The notes below the pieces were generated by a model. That model made no database searches and was not told the DNA's origin. It saw nothing but the letters and a program-made list of their open reading frames with translations. Made by a program: the position numbers and the translations under genes. Positions 9,199 to 22,585 of a DNA stretch of 33,433 nucleotides are shown here, piece after piece (the first letter of the stretch is position 1; each line of letters opens with the position of its first letter). Source of the DNA: Gallionella sp. (GTDB taxonomy: Bacteria > Pseudomonadota > Gammaproteobacteria > Burkholderiales > Gallionellaceae); contig JANLIB010000275.1 of the NCBI GenBank assembly GCA_024653675.1, forward strand, positions 1 through 33,433, read 5' to 3'.

Positions 9199-9603
9199 AT
9201 GGCTGAAGTTAGAACTGTCTGGGTCCATGCCCACTTCAAGGAGGTTGGGGAGTGGACTACCGACCATGTCAAGATTCGCACAGAGACCAGAATGGTTGAA
9301 AAAGGTCTATTCAATAAGAAGCAGGTACAGGAAGAGGTGCCCATCTTTGAAGACAGGCAAGTCTGGAAGGTTACTGGCACATCAGACAGGGAAATCGACG
9401 GTAAGAGGTTATCAACAGATGTCGAACAAGCCATAGCAGCGCTTCTGTCGGAAGGCTACAACATCTCGTGTGTGATTCCTGTAATTTCAGGGGAGTACAA
9501 ATCTGACTTCGGGCCTCAAGCCATGAGCGCAGGGTCCAATTATGGCTGGGGCTATGGTTATAGCTTCACTGAGGGAGTAACCATTGTTGGCACAAAGGCC
9601 TAA
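9199..9603 (+). CDS. Hypothetical cytosolic protein, cassette-like
   Basis: MAEVRTVWVHAHFKEVGEWTTDHVKIRTETRM..., preceded by ctggagga RBS; stop lies within GCCTAAC (9598-9604). Confidence 0.65.
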   Translation: MAEVRTVWVHAHFKEVGEWTTDHVKIRTETRMVEKGLFNKKQVQEEVPIFEDRQVWKVTGTSDREIDGKRLSTDVEQAIAALLSEGYNISCVIPVISGEYKSDFGPQAMSAGSNYGWGYGYSFTEGVTIVGTKA

Positions 9604-9662
9604 CCATCGCTTCGAGGGGACCGCCGGCTTCGCCGCCGGGCGGCCACTCAAGCTGAACGTTT
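9598..9662 (+). other. attC-like recombination site
   Basis: GCCTAACcatcgCTTcGAGgGGaCCGCCGGC-ttcg-cCGCCGGGCGGCCaCTCAAGctgAACGTT: imperfect stem with an extra base in CTTcGAG versus CTCAAG, as in attC extrahelical bases. Confidence 0.5.
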
Positions 9663-9686
9663 TGTTGCTTCCATGAGGCTCCCACA

Positions 9687-10301
9687 ATGAGTGGTTGTTG
9701 TGACAATGGTTGCTCTATAGACCGCCTGCGCGAGCGGCAGCGCGGAACGTTGCTGATTGTCCTCGGCATCAATGCCGTGATGTTCTTTGTCATCGCTGCC
9801 GCAGCATTCTATGGCAAGTCAACCGCGCTGCTGGCCGACAGTCTTGATAACCTTGGGGATGCATTGACCTATGGCCTCAGCCTCTACGCAGTTTCCAGGG
9901 GCGCTACCGTCAAGGCCAAAGTCGCCCTGTTCAAGGGTGGGCTCATTTTCCTTGCGGCTTTCGCCGTGGCCGCTCAAATTATTTACAGGCTTTTTGTCCC
10001 CAGCGTCCCCGTCTTCGAGATTATGGGCGCATTCAGCCTTCTGGGTCTTGCTGCAAATTCCATTTGTTTTTTTCTTCTGTGGCGCCACCGTCACGAAGAC
10101 GTGAACATGAGCTCGGTTTGGGAGTGCTCGCGAAACGACATAGCATCAAATCTTTCTGTTTTCGTGGCGGCTGGCGCAGTCTGGTTCACCGGGTCAGGCT
10201 GGCCGGATATAGTGGTTGCGCTCGGTCTTGTCTGGCTCTTGGTGCGTTCAGCCATTCGGGTCATTTCTTCGGCCATGTCGGAGCTTCGTGAAGCAAGCTG
10301 A
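9687..10301 (+). CDS. Cation diffusion facilitator-like transporter (short)
   Basis: STALLADSLDNLGDALTYGLSLYAVSRG and ECSRNDIASNLSV resemble CDF TM2/TM5; Cys-rich N-terminus MSGCCDNGCS. Confidence 0.75.
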   Translation: MSGCCDNGCSIDRLRERQRGTLLIVLGINAVMFFVIAAAAFYGKSTALLADSLDNLGDALTYGLSLYAVSRGATVKAKVALFKGGLIFLAAFAVAAQIIYRLFVPSVPVFEIMGAFSLLGLAANSICFFLLWRHRHEDVNMSSVWECSRNDIASNLSVFVAAGAVWFTGSGWPDIVVALGLVWLLVRSAIRVISSAMSELREAS

Positions 10302-10311
10302 TTCCGTGAGG

Positions 10312-10513
10312 TAACCCCCCCTTTGAAAAAGGGGGGCGAGGGGGGATTTGCAGTATGCAGTATGCAGTATGCAATATGCAATTCAGGTGTTCTCAAATCC
10401 CCCTCATTCCCCCTTTTCTAAAGGGGGAGGCGAAGATTGCAGTCGCCTTCAGGCGGCTCGCGGTTTTATCGGCGCCTTTGAGGCGCTCACCCAATAAGCC
10501 CTGGCTTTGCCGA
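10312..10513. repeat. Composite palindromic repeat block (island-boundary copy B)
   Basis: Reverse complement carries the same ordered modules as 7201-7392. Also contains a (gcagtat)n heptamer tract at about 10349-10381. Confidence 0.85.
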
Positions 10514-10520
10514 TGGTAAT

Positions 10521-10865
10521 TTATTTAGGGACGCCGGAAACAGTAGAAGCAGGCGATGACGCTGCCTGCTTTTCTGCGGTTTGAGCGGATGGGGTTTCCA
10601 GAACCTGATAAAAGATTTCGTCGCGCTTGATCATTCCCAGTTCGCTGCGCGCGCGTTCTTCGATGGCTGCCGTCCCCTGTTTCAGGTCGCGCACTTCGGC
10701 GTCCAGCACGGCATTGCGCGTTCCGGTCTGCTGATTGACTTGTTGCTGTGACTCTACCTGACGATTCAAATCCCACACCTTCAACCAGCCGCCCTTGCCC
10801 AGCCACAGCGGGTACTGCAACAGCAGCAGCAGAGCTAGCAGAATCAGAGTGACAGTGCGGCGCAT
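10521..10865 (-). CDS. ftsB: Cell division protein FtsB
   Basis: Short septum-type coiled coil (LLLLLQYPLWLGKGGWLKVWDLNRQVESQQ) next to eno. Confidence 0.88.
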   Translation of the reverse strand: MRRTVTLILLALLLLLQYPLWLGKGGWLKVWDLNRQVESQQQVNQQTGTRNAVLDAEVRDLKQGTAAIEERARSELGMIKRDEIFYQVLETPSAQTAEKQAASSPASTVSGVPK

Positions 10866-10902
10866 CTAATTCCGATTCTATTTCAAAGGCAATAAACTCG
10901 GC

Positions 10903-10952
10903 AGGGGCGAGATTCATCGCGCCATAAGAAGGGCGCGATGAATCGCGCCCCT
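10903..10952. repeat. Inverted repeat AGGGGCGAGATTCATCGCGCC...GGGCGCGATGAATCGCGCCCCT
   Basis: Two near-perfect arms with a short loop between ftsB and eno. Confidence 0.75.
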
Positions 10953-10989
10953 GCGATATTACTTATATGACTGGAAAATGAAATCTGGG

Positions 10990-12428
<1,439 letters not shown>

Positions 12429-12432
<4 letters not shown>

Positions 12433-13276
12433 ACGTTTTTCAAATCGATCTGCTCTTCGATCAAACCCTGCTGCTTGACAGTTTCATCCAGCGCTTTCAG
12501 CGTTTTTAACAACGCCTTGAGATGGCCGAGCGGAAAGGCGTTCGGCCCATCCGACAACGCCTTGGCCGGATCGGGATGCGTTTCCATGAACAGGCCGGAA
12601 ATACCCGCCGCCACCGCCGCGCGCGCCAGCACCGGCACAAACTCGCGCTGCCCGCCGCTGACCGTCCCCTGCCCGCCCGGCAACTGCACCGAGTGAGTGG
12701 CATCGAACACCACCGGACAGCCGGTGTTGCGCATCACCGCCAGCGAGCGCATATCCGACACAAGGTTGTTGTATCCGAAAGACGCGCCTCGTTCGCATAC
12801 CATAATGTTATCTGCACCGCTGGCCTCGCGCGCCTTATCGACCACGTTCAGCATATCCCAGGGCGACAGGAACTGCCCCTTTTTGATATTCACCGGACGA
12901 CCACAGCGTGCCACGGCGTGTATGAAATCGGTCTGGCGGCACAGGAACGCCGGCGTTTGCAATACATCGACCGCTGCGGCGACCGGCGCGATGTCTTCGA
13001 TGGTGTGCACGTCGGTCAACACCGGCACGCCGATCTGTTTCTTAACTTCGGCAAGGATCTTCAATCCGGCATCCAGACCAAATCCTCGGAAAGATTTTCC
13101 GGAGCTGCGATTGGCCTTGTCATACGAAGACTTATAAATGAATGGGATACCCAGCTCGATGCAGATTTCCTTCAATTGCCCGGCAGTGTCCAAAGCCAGT
13201 TGCTGCGATTCGATTACGCATGGGCCGGCAATCAGGAACAGCGGCTTGTCCAGGCCGGCATCAAATCCGCACAGCT

Positions 13277-13280
<4 letters not shown>
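12429..13280 (-). CDS. kdsA: 3-deoxy-8-phosphooctulonate (KDO-8-P) synthase
   Basis: [31 protein letters not shown]... Confidence 0.97.
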
Positions 13281-15150
<1,870 letters not shown>

Positions 15151-15187
15151 TCAGGTGGCAGGATACGTCGCCACGTGCCCCCCGATC

Positions 15188-17752
15188 TCAATGTATCACT
15201 GTGTTTGCATCCAGCCTTGACCGCAAAAAATTCACATTCAGCGCCACTTTTCCGAACTCTTCCAGTGACAACGGATTGCCGAATAAATAGCCCTGATAAG
15301 CCTTGCAGCCAACATGTTCCAGGAAAGTGCGTTGCGCCTCGGTTTCCACCCCCTCTGCGATCACATCTATCCCGAGACTGTTGGCCATGCCGATGATGGT
15401 CTGCACAATCACTGCGTCGGTAGGCTTGGTGCCGATGTTGCGCACAAAAGATTGATCGATCTTCAATTGGTCAAGCGGAAGCTGCGTCAGATAAGCCAGG
15501 GATGAATATCCGGTTCCAAAATCGTCCATCGAGAAACGCACCCCGGCCTTCTTGAGTTCGTGCATCTTGCCGATGGCGTCGTTGATATTGTCCAGCACCA
15601 CACTCTCGGTCAATTCAAGCTTAAGCCGGGTCGGGTTGGCGCCGGTCTTTTTCAGGATTTCTCTCACTTGTTCGACAAAATCCGGCTGATGGAACTGAAG
15701 CGCGCTCACGTTGACAGCGATCTGCAATTCACTTGCCAGCGGATTGGTTTCCCAATCCTTGATCCTGGCACAGGTGGTTTCAAGCACCCAGCGCCCGATG
15801 GCTACGATAAGTCCGGTCTCTTCAGCCATGGGAATAAATTCGGTTGGCATCACCAATCCCTGTACCGGGTGCCTCCAGCGCAGCAATGCTTCGGCGCCGA
15901 TGGTGCGGTTTGCGGCATTTACCTGTATTTGATAGTAGAGATCGAATTGGTTATGGGAAAGCGCATGGCGCAGGTCCGCTTCAAGCTTGACGCGGGCCTC
16001 AAGCACGGCTTGCATGGTCGGGTCGAAGAAACGCAGAGTGTTACGCCCGGCGGTTTTGGCCTCGTACATTGCCGTGTCAGCCCGCTTGAGCAGGTCGTCC
16101 ACGCTGACATCGTGCGCGCGGAAAAGGCTGACGCCGATACTGCAGGAACTGTGATATTCAAAATTCCTCAACCGGTAAGGGTGGCCGAGCGATTCGCGGA
16201 TTTTTTCCCCTATAGCTTTCGCCTGGGCGGCAGCCTGTTCCACTTCCTCGCTCAAATTGACCATCATGACGACGAATTCGTCGCCGCCCAGCCGGGCTAC
16301 CGTATCCCCTCCGCGCACGCTGGCCTGCAGGCGCTGGGCTGCCTCGATCAACAGCAGGTCGCCGACATCGTGGCCCTTGGTGTCATTGAGCGTCTTGAAA
16401 TTGTCCAGATCGATGAACAGCAGCGCGGAGTGGGCAATACTGCGGGTGCCGGAAGCCATGGTGTGATGCAGGCGATCTATCAGCAGGCGGCGGTTCGGCA
16501 GCTTCGTAAGCGGATCGTAGAAAGCAAGCTGATGTATCTGTTCTTCAGCCTGCTTGCGCAATGTGATGTCGGTAAATACCGATACATAGTGCGACATCTT
16601 CCCTGCCGCATCAGTGACGGCGGTAGTGGTAAGCCATATCGGATAAATCTCGCCATTCTTGCGCCGGCTCCAGACTTCACCCTGCCAGTATTTATCTCTG
16701 GTGATGGTTTCCCACATGTCAAGGTAAAACTTCCTGTCATGTCGCCCGGACGTGAGCAAGTCGGGAGTCTGCCCGATCGCCTCATCGGAGCTATAACCGG
16801 TCAAACGCGTGAAGGCGCGATTGACCCGAAGGATGCGCTTGTCAAGATCGGTTATCAGGATGCCCTCCTGCGTCTCGAAAGCTGTTGCAGCGATACGCAA
16901 TTCCTGGCCTCTTTCCACAACTCGATAATAGGCATAGACGGCGTATCCGAGCATCAGCATTGACGCCAGAAACAACAGGAGCTGATAGGCGAAAGCCGTG
17001 CGTTGTTGTGCCTGGTAGAAATCCAGATATTGCTGTTCGAGATCAGCCCCGATGTCTTTCTTTCCGATCGGACTGAGGCGCAGAAGCAATTCCGTCATGC
17101 CGTTTCCATGATCCAGAATAAGCTTGGCGTGCCGCAATGCGATTTTTGCAGGATCTTTGGCGCGGTCGGGCAAACCCGGAATGGCCTGCTCTACCCTGCT
17201 GATGTCCTGTTCCAGAATTTCCCGGATGCGATTGCCTGAATCGACACTTATCAAAAGAGCGTCGCGAAGCAGAAATGTGAATTGCTCCCGGCGCAACATG
17301 TCATTCTCGGGCAATAGCGCCAGAATGATGTTGATCCTGCGCGGCAAATACAGAAAAGAGTTCTTGATTACCGAGTTATTGGATTTGAATTGCTCAAGCT
17401 CTTCCTGCTTCTTTTCGATATGCTGCTGCAACCAGATCAATTCCTGCCTGACCTCCGGCGTATCCGGCAGCAACCCGCTTTGATGGTGTTGTGACAACCT
17501 GGCGCCGAGCCTCTGTATGCGTTGCATGATTGCGACCACCGTATCGTAGTTGCTGATCAAACGATAGTGGATCTGCAACACTGCTTCGCCCAACTCGGCC
17601 TCGCGCGTTTGCAGCTCGCGAAAATCGGACTGAACCAGATTGTGCGTATCAGGATCGACGGGCCGCGCCTTTACAAACAAAAATATCAGGAACGCCGCTC
17701 CCGCGCACGACAGGATCAGTTCCCATTTGTTTGTTTTGGCAAAGCGGATCAT
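15188..17752 (-). CDS. Membrane sensor PAS-GGDEF-EAL protein (c-di-GMP turnover)
   Basis: RLGGDEFVVMM; EALLRW; DDFGTGYSSL; N-terminal TM plus helical sensor region, then PAS (AATAFETQEGILITDLDKRILRVN). Confidence 0.93.
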   Translation of the reverse strand: MIRFAKTNKWELILSCAGAAFLIFLFVKARPVDPDTHNLVQSDFRELQTREAELGEAVLQIHYRLISNYDTVVAIMQRIQRLGARLSQHHQSGLLPDTPEVRQELIWLQQHIEKKQEELEQFKSNNSVIKNSFLYLPRRINIILALLPENDMLRREQFTFLLRDALLISVDSGNRIREILEQDISRVEQAIPGLPDRAKDPAKIALRHAKLILDHGNGMTELLLRLSPIGKKDIGADLEQQYLDFYQAQQRTAFAYQLLLFLASMLMLGYAVYAYYRVVERGQELRIAATAFETQEGILITDLDKRILRVNRAFTRLTGYSSDEAIGQTPDLLTSGRHDRKFYLDMWETITRDKYWQGEVWSRRKNGEIYPIWLTTTAVTDAAGKMSHYVSVFTDITLRKQAEEQIHQLAFYDPLTKLPNRRLLIDRLHHTMASGTRSIAHSALLFIDLDNFKTLNDTKGHDVGDLLLIEAAQRLQASVRGGDTVARLGGDEFVVMMVNLSEEVEQAAAQAKAIGEKIRESLGHPYRLRNFEYHSSCSIGVSLFRAHDVSVDDLLKRADTAMYEAKTAGRNTLRFFDPTMQAVLEARVKLEADLRHALSHNQFDLYYQIQVNAANRTIGAEALLRWRHPVQGLVMPTEFIPMAEETGLIVAIGRWVLETTCARIKDWETNPLASELQIAVNVSALQFHQPDFVEQVREILKKTGANPTRLKLELTESVVLDNINDAIGKMHELKKAGVRFSMDDFGTGYSSLAYLTQLPLDQLKIDQSFVRNIGTKPTDAVIVQTIIGMANSLGIDVIAEGVETEAQRTFLEHVGCKAYQGYLFGNPLSLEEFGKVALNVNFLRSRLDANTVIH

Positions 17753-18804
17753 CTGTGCGCCCCGCTTTGCTGGTGAGCGGACAACAGTTTTCCGTCATAC
17801 TCGCCGGTCAGGGCATTGAGAAATTTGACGATCTTTGCAACTTCTTCTTCGCGCAAATCCACGCCAAGCTGGTATTTTCCCATGATGATTACCGCAGCAT
17901 CCAATGTGCTCGCGGAAGCATCGTGCAAATAAGGCGCGGTCAATGCCACGTTGCGCAATGACGGCACGCGAAATTCGTAGCGATCGTCCTCATCCTTTGT
18001 GAGGTTATAGCGGCCTAAATCAACTTTGCGCAAATTTCCGCGATTCCTGAAATAATCTTCAACCAGACCCAACTTCTCATACATGTTTCCGCCCATATTC
18101 ATGCCCTGGTGACAGCTGATACAGCCAAGGCTCTTGAACAGGTCGTAGCCGGCCAGCTCGGAGCTATCCAGGGCTTGCTTGTCGCCGCGCAAATAACGAT
18201 CGAATCTTGAGTTGGGGGTGTTCAACGAACGCTCAAAAGTGGCAATCGCGTCCCTGACTGTTTGTGGATTAATATTTTCTTTGTAAATATCCGCAAAATC
18301 GCGGCGATAAGCCTTATCATTCCCCAGTTTGGCGATGACCTCGTCCCAGGTCGAACCCATTTCACAGGGGTTATTCATCGGGAAATCTATCTGATCTTCC
18401 AATGTTGCTGCGCGCCCGTCCCAGAATAACCTGAAATTGAAACCGCTGTTGAACACCGTCAGCGTGTCAATCTTACCGTCTGTTTTGCTAGAGCCAACAG
18501 GGTGCGCCAATCCATCCACTCCGCCTGTCGCAAGATTATGGCAATGCGCGCAGGATATCCTGCTGTCGCCGGAAAGTTGGGGGTCGTGAAATAGCCGCCG
18601 TCCAAGAGCAACTTTGCGCTTGTCCAGCTTTAAATCGCGCGGTATCGGGGTGATCGGCTCATCCACGTCGCCATGCTTTACGGCAAACACGGCATCTTCT
18701 TCCGCGCCGTTATGAGCATATGTTGTATACCAGAAAACAAATGCTGCCCCGCATAGAGCCAGTCCAAACAAAGCCAGCACCAACCAGTACGAACGCTTAA
18801 CCAT
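17749..18804 (-). CDS. Di-heme cytochrome c peroxidase family protein
   Basis: Two CXXCH motifs (CAHCH, CISCH), N-terminal signal anchor, FWDGRAATLEDQ, VPSLRNVALTAPYLHD. Confidence 0.93.
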   Translation of the reverse strand: MVKRSYWLVLALFGLALCGAAFVFWYTTYAHNGAEEDAVFAVKHGDVDEPITPIPRDLKLDKRKVALGRRLFHDPQLSGDSRISCAHCHNLATGGVDGLAHPVGSSKTDGKIDTLTVFNSGFNFRLFWDGRAATLEDQIDFPMNNPCEMGSTWDEVIAKLGNDKAYRRDFADIYKENINPQTVRDAIATFERSLNTPNSRFDRYLRGDKQALDSSELAGYDLFKSLGCISCHQGMNMGGNMYEKLGLVEDYFRNRGNLRKVDLGRYNLTKDEDDRYEFRVPSLRNVALTAPYLHDASASTLDAAVIIMGKYQLGVDLREEEVAKIVKFLNALTGEYDGKLLSAHQQSGAHR

Positions 18805-19319
18805 GGTGTCCTTTTACTCAGAAAAGCAGCATATCCACGAAATAAACAAAGTAACGAGAACCCAACATGTGAGCAATACGTCGTATCATTACTCAACAGG
18901 CGAATATTTATCGCATGGATATTTATCGTGGTAACTTGATGATTTATAAGGCGCCTTTCGTGTTATTGCATCCCGGCAATATTTTGCACAAGCCAATTCA
19001 TGAGTTGAAAAGCAATTTTCAGGCCTATTCCATGATTTGTGGAGCATATTGTGCTCCCTAAGTTCCGAATATTCAATCAGGTACTGTTTCTTCCAATCCG
19101 TCTAAAGCCGGCACGCGACCAGGCTCCCGCATACGCCAGGAAAATAAATCGTGAAGAGTTTTTTCAGGATAATTTTCCGGAATTTCGATCGCGAAGATGG
19201 AAGACCGCATGGATTTAGCAGCGTCGGCTGCAACAAACGCCATGCAAGGAAAAGGCCGGCGAGCGATCCCGCGATTTGCAAAAAAGCAGTGAGAATTTTT
19301 ATAAGTGCAACAGCAGCGC

Positions 19320-19348
19320 AATAAGAAACCCCGCAGCAGGCTGCGAGG
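19320..19348 (-). terminator. Rho-independent terminator downstream of the nuo operon
   Basis: On minus strand: cctcgcag-cctg-ctgcgggg followed by tttcttatt. Confidence 0.6.
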
Positions 19349-19481
19349 TATAGATGGTGCAGAATGGATAAAACGCCAAAGGCATGTATCCACCAATAAA
19401 CCGCTGGAGCTTAATCCACTCTGCGAAATATGACGCTGCAAGCAGCGGGGAATCGAACCCAAAGAGGTTGAAAATTCACCG

Positions 19482-20936
19482 CTAATGCAGCAACAAGGAT
19501 TGTCTGACAGCCACGGCGCAAACCGACATCAATGTTTCGGGAAGCAAACCTAGCAACAGCACGGCCAGACCGTTCACGCTGATCAGCAGCGCAGTATCCT
19601 GGCCGATGGTGATCGGTGCATGGCTTTCCGGCGTATCGAAATACATCAGCTTGACGATACGCAAGTAATAGAAAGCGCCGATCAAAGAGAACAACACTGC
19701 AACCACCGCCAGCCAGACATGCCCGGCCTGCACAGCGGCGTTCAGCACTGAAAATTTGGCGGTAAAACCGACAGTGGGCGGCACACCGGCCATGGAAAAC
19801 ATCAACAGCAGCATCAGGAAAGCGAGCCACGGGCTGCGCCGGCTGAGCCCTTTGAAATCGTCAAGCGTATCGGCTTCAAAACCCATTCTTGACAGCAGAA
19901 TGATCATGCCGAACGAGCCCAGCGACATCAACACATACACCACGGCGTAGAACATCGATGCGCCGTAGCCCACGATTCCGCCGCTCAACAGCCCCAGCAG
20001 CATAAAGCCCATGTGGGCGATGGTTGAGTAGGCGAACATGCGTTTGAGGTTGGTCTGCACGATCGCGGTTATGTTGCCGAGCGCCATCGAGGCAATTGCA
20101 AGAATAATCAACATACCCGACCAATGTTGTACCAAGGGTTGCAGGCCTTCGACCAGAATGCGCGCAACGAAAGCAAAGGCGGCAAGTTTGGGAGCCGAGC
20201 CGATCAGCATCGTTACGGCGGTAGGCGCACCCTGATACACATCCGGCACCCACATATGGAAGGGCACTGCGCCGAGTTTGAAGGCCAGTCCGGAGACCAC
20301 AAACACCAGGCCGAACACCAGTATATTCTTGTCCGCCGTACCGGACTGGATCGCCTGTGACACCGCGCCCAGCTCCAGCGTGCCGGTCGCGCCATACAGC
20401 ATGGACATGCCGTACAGCAACAGGCAGGACGCCAGCGAGCCCAGCACAAAATATTTCATCGCGGCTTCGATGGCAATGGAGGAATCGCGTTGCAGGGCGA
20501 CTATCGTATACAGGCTCAGAGAAAGCAGTTCCAAACCGAGATACAGGGTCAGGAAGTTGTTGGCTGATATCATGACCATCATCCCGATCATGGCGAACAG
20601 TACCAGCACCATGAACTCGCCGGTGAACAGTTCGCGCACGGTGAGATATAGTCTTGAATACGCCAGCATCATGGACAAAGCCAGACAGGTCAACAGCTTC
20701 AGCACATCGGACATCGAATCGTCCACGAACATATTGTGAAAAGCGTAGACCACGCCGTTTCCATGCGTGCCGACGATAATCAGCGAACAGCCCAGCAAGG
20801 TGAGTTGCACCAGCAGGTAGGTGACCAGCCTGCCATCCTGCCTGATCAACAAATCCGCAATCAGTATCACGCACGCCATGGCCAGCACGAATACCTCGGG
20901 GAGCACAGGCAATAAGTCCGATATTACAAAGTTCAT
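19482..20936 (-). CDS. nuoN: NADH-quinone oxidoreductase subunit N
   Basis: [30 protein letters not shown]...; ATG overlaps the nuoM stop (ATGA). Confidence 0.95.
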   Translation of the reverse strand: MNFVISDLLPVLPEVFVLAMACVILIADLLIRQDGRLVTYLLVQLTLLGCSLIIVGTHGNGVVYAFHNMFVDDSMSDVLKLLTCLALSMMLAYSRLYLTVRELFTGEFMVLVLFAMIGMMVMISANNFLTLYLGLELLSLSLYTIVALQRDSSIAIEAAMKYFVLGSLASCLLLYGMSMLYGATGTLELGAVSQAIQSGTADKNILVFGLVFVVSGLAFKLGAVPFHMWVPDVYQGAPTAVTMLIGSAPKLAAFAFVARILVEGLQPLVQHWSGMLIILAIASMALGNITAIVQTNLKRMFAYSTIAHMGFMLLGLLSGGIVGYGASMFYAVVYVLMSLGSFGMIILLSRMGFEADTLDDFKGLSRRSPWLAFLMLLLMFSMAGVPPTVGFTAKFSVLNAAVQAGHVWLAVVAVLFSLIGAFYYLRIVKLMYFDTPESHAPITIGQDTALLISVNGLAVLLLGLLPETLMSVCAVAVRQSLLLH

Positions 20937-22576
20937 AGCGTCTGTTTCCGATCCCGGTTGGAAATTTGACAAGGCGGTGCGCGGCACGCGTCCGCAGGTG
21001 TCCGGTTCACTGCGGCGGTGTTTGCCACTGCGGCATGCTGAAGTCTCCGGACGGGCAGCGACGGAGGAACTGCTTCATTAAGCCCTTCGATATTATTGAC
21101 GCCCCGGACCGGCGACACTTCCGAGACGAGGTGCTCTACGCTTGCCCGCATCCTGGCGAGGAACGGTTCCGGGTTGAAGCCGATCCAGAAGACCAGCACC
21201 AGCAGCGGCAATAATGTTGCGATCTCGCGGCCGTTGAGGTCGGTGACAACAACCTCCTCCTTCCTGGTCGATTCCCCCCAGACCACGCGTTGCAGCATCC
21301 AGAGCATGTAGGCCACGGTAAGCACTACCCCGCCGAGAGCGATTGCCCCGGCCAGCAAGCTGGATTTAAATGATCCGACCAGCACCAGGAATTCCCCGAC
21401 AAACGAATTTGTCCCGGGAAGCCCGAAGGAAGCAAAGGAAAAAATAGCCAGCAGCGTCACATAAATCGGCACCGTCATCCGCAACCCTCCGCAGTCCGAG
21501 ATAAGCCGGCTGTGGGTTCTCTCGTAGATCATTCCCACGCAGAGAAAAAGCGCTCCGGTGGTGATCCCGTGGTTGACCATCTGAAGAATTGCCCCTTCGA
21601 TGCCCTCTGTGTTGAAGACGAATATTCCCAGCGTAACGAATCCCATATGCCCGACGCTGGAGTAGGCGACCAGTTTCTTGAGATCGGTCTGCACCAGCGC
21701 CATGTACGAGCCCCAGATGATGGCAATCAACGAAAGGATCAGGATGACCGGCGCAAAGGCATGACTCGCATCGGGGGTTATCGGCAAACTGAATCTCAGA
21801 AACCCGTAGGTGCCCAGCTTCAGCATCACGCTTGCCAGCATCACACTACCGGCAGTGGGCGCCTCGACGTGGGCATCTGGCAGCCAGGTATGAAACGGAA
21901 ACATCGGAACCTTGATCGCGAAGGCCAGGAAGAATGCCCAGAACACCCAGAACTGGAACGCCGCGCTGTATGATCCTTGCGCAAGCTGCTGAATGTCAAA
22001 TGTCCCGCCACCCGTGAAATACAGCGCCAGTATCGCCACCAGCATGGGAAGGCTTCCTGCCATCGTGTAGAGGAAGAACTTCAACGCGGCATATACCCGG
22101 CGCTGACCGCCCCATACCCCGATGATAAGAAACATCGGGATGAGTTCCGCCTCCCAGAAGACGAAGAACAGGAACAGATCGAGCGCCACAAAGACTCCGA
22201 TTATCGCCGCCTCCATGATCAGGATCGCCATCATGTACTCCTTGACCCGGGTATCGATGGCCTTCCATGAACAGAGCACGCAAAGCGGAGTAATCAGGGT
22301 GGTGAGCAGCACCAGCAGCACACTGATTCCGTCCACACCTACGGCATAGTTGATGTTGAAAGCGGGTATCCATGACAACCGGGTGACAAACTGCATCTCG
22401 TGGCTGGAGGTATCGAAGAGAAACCACAGCGGAAGCGAAACGGCAAAAACCAGCAGGGTAAAAACGAGAGCTGTCCAGCGCGTCCACCCATCATGGCGCG
22501 GGGCGAAGCCGATTATCGCCGCGCCAAGGAGCGGGAGAAGTATAAGCAAACTCAAAAGGTTGGATTCGTGTATCAC
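20933..22576 (-). CDS. nuoM: NADH-quinone oxidoreductase subunit M
   Basis: [26 protein letters not shown]...[18 protein letters not shown]...; nonstandard ~60 aa C-terminal tail. Confidence 0.93.
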   Translation of the reverse strand: MIHESNLLSLLILLPLLGAAIIGFAPRHDGWTRWTALVFTLLVFAVSLPLWFLFDTSSHEMQFVTRLSWIPAFNINYAVGVDGISVLLVLLTTLITPLCVLCSWKAIDTRVKEYMMAILIMEAAIIGVFVALDLFLFFVFWEAELIPMFLIIGVWGGQRRVYAALKFFLYTMAGSLPMLVAILALYFTGGGTFDIQQLAQGSYSAAFQFWVFWAFFLAFAIKVPMFPFHTWLPDAHVEAPTAGSVMLASVMLKLGTYGFLRFSLPITPDASHAFAPVILILSLIAIIWGSYMALVQTDLKKLVAYSSVGHMGFVTLGIFVFNTEGIEGAILQMVNHGITTGALFLCVGMIYERTHSRLISDCGGLRMTVPIYVTLLAIFSFASFGLPGTNSFVGEFLVLVGSFKSSLLAGAIALGGVVLTVAYMLWMLQRVVWGESTRKEEVVVTDLNGREIATLLPLLVLVFWIGFNPEPFLARMRASVEHLVSEVSPVRGVNNIEGLNEAVPPSLPVRRLQHAAVANTAAVNRTPADACRAPPCQISNRDRKQTL

Positions 22577-22585
22577 GCTATAACC

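Noticed and set aside
15560-16963. 467-aa plus-strand ORF
   Set aside because: Antisense shadow of the GGDEF/EAL gene.
19073-19462. 129-aa minus-strand ORF downstream of nuoN
   Set aside because: Overlaps the predicted terminator and a dispersed repeat; no recognisable domain.
19440-19466. tRNA T-arm-like sequence (gggttcgattcccc on the minus strand)
   Set aside because: No D-arm, anticodon arm or acceptor pairing could be found; the upstream sequence is nuoN coding. Possibly coincidental or a tiny tRNA remnant.
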